Below, piece by piece: positions 6,779 to 15,600 of a DNA stretch of 64,000 bases. A model generated the notes under the pieces. It made no database searches, had not been told where the DNA came from, and was given only the letters and a program-made list of their open reading frames with translations. Source of the stretch: JAKOVR01 sp031415655 (GTDB lineage Bacteria; Actinomycetota; Acidimicrobiia; Acidimicrobiales; Acidimicrobilacustridaceae); contig JANOSD010000152.1 in NCBI GenBank assembly GCA_031415655.1, positions 1 to 64,000 on the forward strand. The letters run 5' to 3'. The stretch's first letter is position 1. Every line of letters starts with the position of its first letter. The translations under genes and the position numbers were made by a program.

Positions 6779-9700
6779 CTACCAGAGCCTCAGCTGGATT
6801 GACGTTCCGCCGTTCAGGGTTGTGAAGTGCTCGTCCCATAGTCGGTTGATCTCCCGCGGCGTAGCCATCCGGTACGGAACCGGCACGCCCGCCTCTTGGA
6901 ACGCGATCAGTCTTCGGTTGTCGAGCGAGAACATCGAGCCCTCATGCTCTACAAGTCGGATGGGAGGCACCGAGTCAGCGTGACCTGGATTCAGCCTCAG
7001 GTCGTCGGCCATTCCCGACACGCTGCCGCCGCGCCGGAACGACTGACTGGCGCTGTCCTGAGTGAACCGGATCGTCGACGGATCCATCACCCCTTCGGCC
7101 GACCGACCCAGCTGTACTGACCCGGCATCGCCTTGCATTCGGCCGCCGAACCGGGGTCCTGTCGACTGTGTGGCTCCTCCGCCGCAGGTGTTGTGGACCA
7201 GCACCGTGTCGTCGCCGGCGGCGACGTAGTAGGTGTGGATGTCGTCGACGGTGAGGTTGTAAGCGGCCGCCGTCCGGGCGCTCGACCAGTCAAGGCCTTG
7301 GACTTCGAGCAGGTCGCCGTCGGCGCCGCGGACGCGGTCGCCTTCGTCGAGCAGGTCGGCTCGCTGCCACTCGTGGTCGGTTTCGTTCCAGAACGGGTGG
7401 TCCTCGGTGGTGGTGATCACGTCCCCGTCGACGGTCAGGTCCACGAGGGTGTCGTCGTGGACCCAGAGGTGGGTGACCTCACGGGCAACAGTCTCACCGG
7501 TCTCAGGGTCAGTTGCGAGCACCCTGTCGCCGACCTTGACGTCCTCGATCGGCTTGCGCGACCCATCAGCCATGAGCACCAACGTCGCTCCGCTGAACGA
7601 GCAAGATCTGCCTCGCAAGGCTGGCAGGAGTTTCCCGGCTCCATGCCCAGCCCCGCCCATGAACCCACCGATCGCGGCAGCCTGCGCTGAACGTCCAAAG
7701 TCGATCGACCCCGTCGAAATGTATTGGCTGAAGGCATCCATCCCGCCGGCGCCAATCGCTCCCCCGAGAATCGCTCCGCCGAAGCCTCCACCAGCGGCTC
7801 CGGCCAGGAATCCAATGGCAGCGCCGCCGACGACTCCCATCGCGCACTCCGACGCTTGTTGGCCGTCACGACAATGAGCCTGGAATCCCCCGAGTGCACC
7901 ACCGACCGCGCCGCCAAGCGCCAAACAAAGGACCGTGCCTGTCCCGACGGACGCCGCCGTGCATCCGGCCACTACCGCGAAGACAACGATGCCGGTGACG
8001 ATCATGTCCTTGTGTTCGCCGACCCACCGACTTGCTTGCTCCACTTTCTCCTTGGCACCGTCGTACACCTTTGAGGCGCGTTCTTTGACCGAGTTCGCGC
8101 CCCGTTTGACGGTTTCGTACCCAGAAGCCACCTTCTGTTTCACCGAATTGACCTTCGAGGTGACCGTTGTCTTTACGGTCTCTGCTTTGTCCTGCACCCA
8201 GGCGACGGTCTTGTCTATGGCTTGGCGAACCGGTTGCACAATGCGGTCATTTACAAACTGCCGTGCGGGTTGAACAACATGCTGATTGACAAACCTGACG
8301 GCGTTGTCCGCCCACTCTGGCCAGTAGCCAGTCGGGTCGACCATGTTCACCGGGTCCCCGTGGCCAAAGCCATAACGATTGAGGGACTGGGGACTCTGAG
8401 GGTCACCGCGGTACGTGTCCGCTTGAAGGAACATCCCCATATCGGGGTCGTAACTTCGCACTCCGGTATCGGTGAGCCCCGTCGTCGCATCCGTCAACTG
8501 GCCCTGAAACCCGAGCGGGGTGATCGGGGAACCCACCGTGGTGGGATGACCGAACGGGCCGTACGTCGTGACGTGGTTTGCCTTTCCAGAAACGCCATCC
8601 GTAGGCGCTCCTGCGACGACGTCACCATGATGGTTTCTCACCATCATCACGGTGCCGTTGAGCGGATCAGTCGTTGAGCTGGGGGACCCGCCCGGCGTTG
8701 ACTGAACCTTGATAGCACCCCACGAAACCGACCGGTTTGTGTAGGCCGTAACCTTGTCTGTGCTTCCGTCGTACGCAAATGTGTCGTAAGGAAGCCCTGG
8801 CCGGGTGCGTGTCAATGCTCGTCCCAAGGCATCCCGTGTGAAGCCAACCAGCGGCGTCGTCACCGTGCCGGCAACCTTGTTTACGTTCTTCAGGCGACTG
8901 AAACCGTCGTACGCGTAGGTGCGAGTTCCTTCGCTGGGTGTGGTCGACCCCGTCATCCGGCCATCGACGTCGTAGCCGTAGGTGGAACCGTCGGACCCGC
9001 CAGTAATGCGGCCGACGCTGTCGTAGGTAGAGGTCACGGTGCCGTTGCCGGCAAGCCCGAAAGCCTTCGCCGACATTGGATCTCCGTCGGCACTACCTAC
9101 AAACCCCGAAGCTACGGTCTTGACCCGATTGCCCCTAGCGTCATAGTCGAAGTTGACTGAGGCCGTTGCGGCCCCCTTTACCCGTGTTGACACATCTAGA
9201 CGACCAGCCGCGTCGTAGGTGAACGAATCCTCAAATGTGGCAAGCGGCCCCGGAGCAGGCCCCACCGATCCTTCTTGGTACCCCTGCGAAATCGTCGCCA
9301 CCTGACCATCACGGTTATAGGTGTAGTTGTTGTTCCACACACCAGAGTCGCCAGCAGCCATGCCATTCGTTGCCAACCGGGAGCGATCGTCGTAGCTAAA
9401 CAGCTGATACGACTGTCCCGTCCTACGAGTGTTCACACGGCCGATTTCGTCATGCTGGTAGTTCGTGACCGACGTGCCAGTGGTCACCGACGCGAGCGTG
9501 GAATTGAAGTCGGGGTTGTACGCGTAGGTCGTGGCGGTGCCGTCCACGGTCTTCGACGCAAGGCGGGCATACGCATCGTAGGTGTACGACATTGAGCCAG
9601 TTGGCCCAGTTGCACTAGCGAGAAGGCCATTGCTGTAGCTGAAGCTTTGAGCAGCGCCGAGAGGAGGGCGGTCGGATCCTCGAGCGGAAATCACGAGGTT

Positions 9701-12064
9701 GTCAAAGAGACTCCATCCATCAGCCGCAAATGCGGTGACACCGGCTGCGTCGACTCCTATGCCGACACGGGTTCCCGCCGCGCCACTCGGGCCAGTTGGC
9801 GTGGTAACAACCATGTGCCGATCAGCAGGAGTGAGGGATAGCGAGATCAACTTGCTTGCGCTACCACCCACTCCGGTATCGGCGACGGTGAACCTATTTA
9901 CGGAGGATGTGAAGAGCGAAAGTGAACCCGTTTGCCGGGCACGAGCACCGTCAATTATGCCTCCGGGAGCTTCAACCGCCCCGGTGGTGCCTACCGTTGT
10001 TGTAGGGAGCGCAGTGGTAATTCCGTGCGATACCCAGCTATCCGTGCGCAAATTGACGACAGGGATAGTTGAAGACGCGTACTTGGTACCTACCGCCGCC
10101 GAAGGTGCTATCACCACCAGATCACGACCGGTTGTACTGACCGCATCCGCAGTCGAAGCTACCACTACCGTCCATTGCATTGAGGTTTGTAGACGGTTCC
10201 GTAAGGCCGTGTCGGCGGGTGTCAGCGCTGACTTGTTGTTCACGACCAGCAATGCCACCGTGGTCAACCCTGTCCCAACTGGGGTGTTGGACGCAGAAGT
10301 CATCCGCCCCGCCGGGTCGTAGCCAAAGCTCCGGGTCTCGCTGGGAGCAGACGCTGCCGACGTCTTGACCCGTCCGAGCTTGTCGTAGGTTTGGTTCACG
10401 GTGGCGTTAGAAGGGGCTTTCGTGCTGACGAGGCGCCCCGCAACGTAGGTAAAGGCCGTCTCGGCGTTGTCCGGCCGACGTTCCTTGGCCACCTCGCCCA
10501 TCGCGGTGAAATCGTAGTGATACGACGCTCCGCCGGGGAACGTGACATCGGTGCGACGACCGCCAAGGTCGTAGGAGTACGACGCGCTTGTCAGAAATGG
10601 ACCGGCAGCGCCTGCGGTCGAGCCTGACTTCGCTTCGGTCGGGTTGCCGTCGGAAGCATAGGCCCAGGCGTCGGTCCGGCCCATCGGGGAGGTTGTCGAG
10701 GTTCGGCGGTCAGCCTTGTCGTAGGTCGTTGTCGATACCTCGTTCGCCCCGGACGGATCTACGGTTGTCGAGATTGGGCGACCACGGCCGTCGTAGGCGT
10801 AGGTCTTGCCCGCCTGATAGCTCTCGCCACTGCTCGTAACTCGTCCCGTCTTGTCTCGGTAGATATGGATCCAACCGCCCTTGGGTCGCCACTGTTGACG
10901 CACTCGCCCAACACGGTCGTAGTAGGAGGTTGTGCGACGGCCACCAACGATCTCCTCCAACAATGAACCACCAAGATTCCAGACCCAGGTATCCTTTGCA
11001 TTTGCCGTGGCTGGTGTCCATTGCTCAATCTTTCGACCCATCTGGTCGTAACGCATTTGCACCGCAAGCCCCGACGGGTCGGTGACACTCTGGAGCCGCC
11101 CACCGAGGTCGTACGAGTTAATCGCTGGCTTCGTCGGACCATTCTCCGGGTCGATCGTCAGCAACGGTCGATTGACCGCATCGTAGGTATATGTCCACGT
11201 GTTCGCCGAACGATCGACACGGGATGTGACATTTCCCGACTTGTCGTAGCCATACGTCTCAAACGTCGCGTCGGGAAGGGTGCTCCTCGTTACCCGCGAC
11301 CCCACATCCAATACGTAGCTCGTGAGGGCCCCGACGGGATCCACAACCGACGTCGGTCGCCCGGAAAGGTCGTAGGCCGTTGTTGTAACGCCGAGACGAG
11401 GAGACGTGACCGTTGTTTGGTGTCCGTCGGCGTTGTAGCCGAACGATGTTTCGCCGCCCTCACCGTCCCGATTCCACGCCACCCGGCCAAGAAGGTCGTA
11501 GCCGCTCGTCCCAATAGGGCCGACTGCGTCGGTTGCTCCCGTGGGCCGATCCGCGGCGTCGTAGGTATATGTCGTGGACCTGCCCTCCCGGTCGATCTTC
11601 TTCGACATATTGCCGACGTCGTAGTACTCACGTGTCGGGTAACCGAAATCCTCCGCAGGATCAGCGACCATCACCGGGCGGCCGGCAAGGTCGTAGTCAG
11701 TCTTCCACTGGTGCCCCTCCGGTGGGGTAGTGGCCGTCTTCTCCCGGCCCATGGCGTCGTAGGTCTTTGTAGAGCACGCCACTCTGATGTCGGTACAGGC
11801 CGGAGCGACCGCGGGAAGCGGCGTGATCCCTACGAGGAGCTTCGCCTCGGTCACCGCACGGCCCCCACTGAGGTAACTGAAGCAAGTCGCCCCGCCGGTT
11901 GCATCAGTGACTCTCGACAGCTGCCCGTCGTCGTTCTTCGAAACCGAACTCGTGCCTCCCCTCGGCGTCGTCGACGACTCGACTCGGTTCGCAAGATCGA
12001 ACGCGATGAGCTGGCGGGCCGGCGTGGGCTTCGTCCGTTCTATGGCGTCGGTCAGCGAGGTCAC
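6779..12064 (-). CDS. RHS/YD-repeat polymorphic toxin with Hint domain
   Basis: 1761 residues. YD repeats fill residues 1-600 and about 805-1190 (YDAMGRE, YDLAGRP, YDLLGRV and many more). A non-RHS domain interrupts them at about 600-803. The RHS core motif (DPDMGMFLQADTYRGD ... LNRYGFGHGDPVNMVDPTG) lies near 1250. Coiled and Gly-rich hydrophobic segments follow, then a Hint domain at about 1488-1626 ending in VLVHNT, and a 135-residue C-terminal toxin with the block FSLDNRRLIAFQEAGV. The RHS shell would encapsulate the toxin until release by autoproteolysis; this is family knowledge. The GTG start has no ribosome binding site, the frame has a stop 27 nt upstream, and no signal peptide exists, so the 5' part of the gene seems lost. 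Confidence 0.85.
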   Translation of the reverse strand: MTSLTDAIERTKPTPARQLIAFDLANRVESSTTPRGGTSSVSKNDDGQLSRVTDATGGATCFSYLSGGRAVTEAKLLVGITPLPAVAPACTDIRVACSTKTYDAMGREKTATTPPEGHQWKTDYDLAGRPVMVADPAEDFGYPTREYYDVGNMSKKIDREGRSTTYTYDAADRPTGATDAVGPIGTSGYDLLGRVAWNRDGEGGETSFGYNADGHQTTVTSPRLGVTTTAYDLSGRPTSVVDPVGALTSYVLDVGSRVTRSTLPDATFETYGYDKSGNVTSRVDRSANTWTYTYDAVNRPLLTIDPENGPTKPAINSYDLGGRLQSVTDPSGLAVQMRYDQMGRKIEQWTPATANAKDTWVWNLGGSLLEEIVGGRRTTSYYDRVGRVRQQWRPKGGWIHIYRDKTGRVTSSGESYQAGKTYAYDGRGRPISTTVDPSGANEVSTTTYDKADRRTSTTSPMGRTDAWAYASDGNPTEAKSGSTAGAAGPFLTSASYSYDLGGRRTDVTFPGGASYHYDFTAMGEVAKERRPDNAETAFTYVAGRLVSTKAPSNATVNQTYDKLGRVKTSAASAPSETRSFGYDPAGRMTSASNTPVGTGLTTVALLVVNNKSALTPADTALRNRLQTSMQWTVVVASTADAVSTTGRDLVVIAPSAAVGTKYASSTIPVVNLRTDSWVSHGITTALPTTTVGTTGAVEAPGGIIDGARARQTGSLSLFTSSVNRFTVADTGVGGSASKLISLSLTPADRHMVVTTPTGPSGAAGTRVGIGVDAAGVTAFAADGWSLFDNLVISARGSDRPPLGAAQSFSYSNGLLASATGPTGSMSYTYDAYARLASKTVDGTATTYAYNPDFNSTLASVTTGTSVTNYQHDEIGRVNTRRTGQSYQLFSYDDRSRLATNGMAAGDSGVWNNNYTYNRDGQVATISQGYQEGSVGPAPGPLATFEDSFTYDAAGRLDVSTRVKGAATASVNFDYDARGNRVKTVASGFVGSADGDPMSAKAFGLAGNGTVTSTYDSVGRITGGSDGSTYGYDVDGRMTGSTTPSEGTRTYAYDGFSRLKNVNKVAGTVTTPLVGFTRDALGRALTRTRPGLPYDTFAYDGSTDKVTAYTNRSVSWGAIKVQSTPGGSPSSTTDPLNGTVMMVRNHHGDVVAGAPTDGVSGKANHVTTYGPFGHPTTVGSPITPLGFQGQLTDATTGLTDTGVRSYDPDMGMFLQADTYRGDPQSPQSLNRYGFGHGDPVNMVDPTGYWPEWADNAVRFVNQHVVQPARQFVNDRIVQPVRQAIDKTVAWVQDKAETVKTTVTSKVNSVKQKVASGYETVKRGANSVKERASKVYDGAKEKVEQASRWVGEHKDMIVTGIVVFAVVAGCTAASVGTGTVLCLALGGAVGGALGGFQAHCRDGQQASECAMGVVGGAAIGFLAGAAGGGFGGAILGGAIGAGGMDAFSQYISTGSIDFGRSAQAAAIGGFMGGAGHGAGKLLPALRGRSCSFSGATLVLMADGSRKPIEDVKVGDRVLATDPETGETVAREVTHLWVHDDTLVDLTVDGDVITTTEDHPFWNETDHEWQRADLLDEGDRVRGADGDLLEVQGLDWSSARTAAAYNLTVDDIHTYYVAAGDDTVLVHNTCGGGATQSTGPRFGGRMQGDAGSVQLGRSAEGVMDPSTIRFTQDSASQSFRRGGSVSGMADDLRLNPGHADSVPPIRLVEHEGSMFSLDNRRLIAFQEAGVPVPYRMATPREINRLWDEHFTTLNGGTSIQLRLW
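7187..7603 (-). repeat. Hint module, copy 1 (inside RHS gene)
   Basis: Near-identical partner of 4705-5120. The homology covers the Hint domain and stops at the toxin junction just after VLVHNTCG, the boundary at which polymorphic toxin tips are normally exchanged. Confidence 0.8.
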
Positions 12065-12166
12065 GTTTCTGAGATCGGAGCTTGGTCAAACACCGAGCCC
12101 GGCCAGACAATAGTGATTTTCCGCTACTTCTCGGTGTCAGAAAGCGAAGTCGAGCGGCCGGATCGC

Positions 12167-12619
12167 TTAGGCGGCGGAGCGGATGGCCTTGAGCGCCTTG
12201 GCTTGATGCTCCTTGACCCGTAGTTGCGATTGGAACACCTCCCGCACCACGCCTTTCGGGTCGATCACGAAGGTGATCCGCGGATCGAACATACCGAGTT
12301 GTTTGGTGATCCCGTAGGCAGCACGCAGCGATCCATCCTCATCGGCAAGCAGCGTGAACGGGAGTTTGTGTTTGACAGCAAAGCCGTCGTGTTTTTCAAG
12401 CGAATCGCCGCTCACCCCGATCACGACGGCGCCCGCATCGGTGAAGTCCTCGTAGGCATCACGGAACGAACACGCCTCGGCAGTGCAGCCCGGCGTGTTG
12501 TCGGCCGGGTAGAAGTAGAGCACCACCCACGATCCACGGTGCTGGGCGAGAGACACGTCGCCTTCGTTGGACGGAACGGAGAAGTCGGGCGCAACATCGC
12601 CGACGTTGATCGAGGTCAT
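12167..12619 (-). CDS. bcp: Thiol peroxidase of the Bcp/PrxQ type
   Basis: 150 residues, normal for the family. The block YFYPADNTPGCTAEACSFRD holds the peroxidatic cysteine (about residue 45) and the resolving cysteine five residues later, the PrxQ/Bcp arrangement. The end FVIDPKGVVREVFQSQ is also typical. The enzyme reduces hydrogen peroxide and organic hydroperoxides with thioredoxin as electron donor, in the cytosol. It is close upstream of the truncated RHS gene on the same strand, but no functional link is evident. Confidence 0.92.
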   Translation of the reverse strand: MTSINVGDVAPDFSVPSNEGDVSLAQHRGSWVVLYFYPADNTPGCTAEACSFRDAYEDFTDAGAVVIGVSGDSLEKHDGFAVKHKLPFTLLADEDGSLRAAYGITKQLGMFDPRITFVIDPKGVVREVFQSQLRVKEHQAKALKAIRSAA

Positions 12620-12686
12620 GCGGGCTCTAACCCACTCGCATCACGAACTGTTCCCCACCCGACAGATCGCCCATCAACGGCGCCCG

Positions 12687-15600
12687 CTACCCCGATCGGT
12701 CGCGTTTGGAACGCAGCAGTTGATCGACGGTGCTCGGCGTCGGTGGCGGTGGGGCGGCCTGCTCCTCCGCACGATCAACCGCGGCATCAACGATCGCCCG
12801 GGCGGTGGCTGCCTCAACCCCAGGGCCGCCCGAGGGTTGCTGACCCGACGGCGTCGCGCTGATCGAGGGCGACGCTGTCGTTCTCGACCGACGGCCGGGC
12901 CGCCCGCCGACCGGGCCCCGGCGCCGAACGCGCGAAGCCACGCCGGCGAACGACAGTCGACTGGCCGCGACGGCGAAGGGCCAAAGCAACGCGCCGAGCA
13001 AGAGCAGGGCCGCCGCCAGCGGCACCCGTCCGACCGCCGGCGGCAAACCGTCGCGTGAGAACACCTGCGCCGCCGTGGGTTCGGACCGTCCCCCGGTGAT
13101 GCTCACGATTCGGTCGAGCCCGTCTCGATCCACCGGCCCGGGGAGATACTCGGCCGAATAGGACTGCGTGGCGATGGCGGTACCGCCGCCGACGTTGGCG
13201 CCACCGACGCTCACCGCCCCGCCAACCGCGTAGGCCCCGGCGGCGCTCACGGGTACCTCGCCCACAAACGTCGACGCATCAAGCGGCTCCAACGTGATCT
13301 CTTGCGTGGTGCCATCGGGGGCGCCAACACGGGCCACCGCCTGGGCACCGTCGGGCCACACCGTATCGCTCTCCAATCGCACCGAAAGTTTGCCGTCAGC
13401 CACCCGGGCACGCATGCCCCCCGACGCTGTCCGAGGAAACGTGTCCTTGGTGACATCCGACCAGAAACCCACCCAACCGTCCCACTCAGCCCAGCGTTTC
13501 CCCCATCGGTCTCCGCCGTCGCTCATCCATGAGGTGACCTTGCCCAGGCCGAACTGCCACGATGCCAACAGCGGATCGTCTTCCTCGCTGATACGGAGAT
13601 GCACGGCCGCCGCCGGCTTGGCGGTGACCGCTACATACCCGAGCAGGGGCGGCGTGGCCTGCAACGAACGCACCGGATCAGCGTTCGAGGTGATCACCGG
13701 CAGATACTCACCCTCGTTGATGAAGCTCCTCGAGGTCTGGACCACCTCGTCTTCGGCGATGCGGGGGACGTCTTTCACGTCGGTGGCCAGATGAAAACGA
13801 CCGCGGCCCTCGCGGGCCACCGCTTCGAGTTGGGCGGCGTTGGCGGCCCCCACCCCGATCACCGAGGTGGTGATCCCTTCGTCGGCCTTCACCTTGGCGT
13901 CGGCGGCGAGGCGCACCAACTCGGCCGGATCGGTCTCGCCGTCGGTCACCACGATCACATGTTTCACGGTGGCAGAACTGCCCCGCAGCGAATCAGCGGC
14001 GGTCGAGATTTGGGTATCGAGCTTCGTGCCACCGCTCGGGGCCAGGCGGTTCAACCCTTCGTCGAGCACGTCGTCCGACGGCAGCGGCTGGAGATCGATG
14101 ATCCACGTGTCGCCGTCGTCCACCCCGAGTACCCCGACCTCATCGGTGGGACTCAACGCCGAGATGGCCCGAGCGGCAGCGGTGCGCGCCAGCTGGTTCT
14201 TGCTCCCGTTGCCACCCGCTCCCCCGCTCATCGATCCGCTGGTGTCGACCGACAACACCACGGCCACCGACACCCGGCGTTTCGGGTCGACCACTTCGCT
14301 CACCACGGGCAGCACGTCTTCCAACGCCGTGTTGCGGTAGCCACCCACGCCGTAGGACTGCGTACCACCAACGGTGACGAGGCCGTGGCCGAGGTCGCGA
14401 GCGAAGGCCCCAAGATCGGTGACCTGCTGGGCGGACAACGAGTCGGCCTGAACGTCGACCAACGCCACCGCTGCGAACCCCGCCAGTTCCTCAATCGACG
14501 GCACGCCCGACGGGGTCACGGTGACGTAGGGAATGCCTCCACCTTGCAGGGCCTGTCCAACGCTGGCGGCGGCGCCATCGTGGCCCTCCACCACCAGCAC
14601 CCGCTGCTCGCCGGTGACCTGCACGGCGGCGAAACCCACATCGTTGTCGGGCACACGGTTGGCATCGGCGCTGACCAGAATCCGGTAACGGTGCACGCCC
14701 TCGGCACCGCCGTTCACCACCATCGTGACCACGTTCTCGCCGGCGGTGAGCTCCACCTCACGCTCTTCCACCGGCTGCCCGTCGGCGAGCAACGACACTT
14801 TGGCGGTCGTGACCCCCGTGGAGAACACCCGGGTGCGCACCTCAAAGCGCTCACCCGGCTGGGCATGGCTCGGCGCCTCGACACCCACGACGGCCACGTC
14901 GGCCCGCGCCGCCTGGTCCAACCGGTGAACGTCGACCACGATGCCCTGGTCGCGCAGCCGCACCGCTTCGGCGATCACATCGCCTTGGGTGGCCCGACCA
15001 TCGCTCACCAACACCACTCGGCGCTGCGAGTCGGTGGGCATGACGGCCGCCGCAAGCCGAAGCGCAGCGGCGAGATCGGTGCGACTGGGATCGATCTTCA
15101 CCGTGGGGGCGGCCAGCTGCGTCCCCGTGCCAAGAGCCTGTTCCAGCCGAGTGTCGCCGCCGAAGAGGGCCACTGCCGTGCGGGCCTCATCGGGTTGTTC
15201 ACGGAGCGCCGCCTGCACCCAAGCAATAGCGTCGGGCCGCGCCGCGCCCACCGAATCGGAGCCATCAATCAAGAAGACGGTGGCGACATCACCGCTTGGT
15301 CGCGGGACCGTGAGATCGACGAGCGACGCCACCACCGCAACGGCCACCACCACCCGCAAGGCCAGCGCCACTCGCCACTGTCGTGAACTCACACCGGTCC
15401 GACGACGCGCCAACACGGCCTCGCCGATGAGCAGCAGCAGCAATGGCAGGAGCACCCAAAGCAGAAGCGATTCCTGCCCCCCAACCTGTTCTGCGTCGCG
15501 CACGTCTTCGGGGCGTTGCACGATCGGCAGCGCAGTGATGGGGCGAATGCCGGATTCGGTGCGGGCGGGGTTCACCGCTAACACCCGTTCCGGACGGTTC

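Noticed and set aside
11021..12223. 400-residue plus-strand frame opposite the RHS gene
   Set aside because: No domain, and the YD repeats on the minus strand are unmistakable.
13599..15386. 595-residue plus-strand open frame opposite the VWA gene
   Set aside because: Composition is His/Arg-rich with no domain, and it lies fully antisense to a gene with clear VWA motifs.
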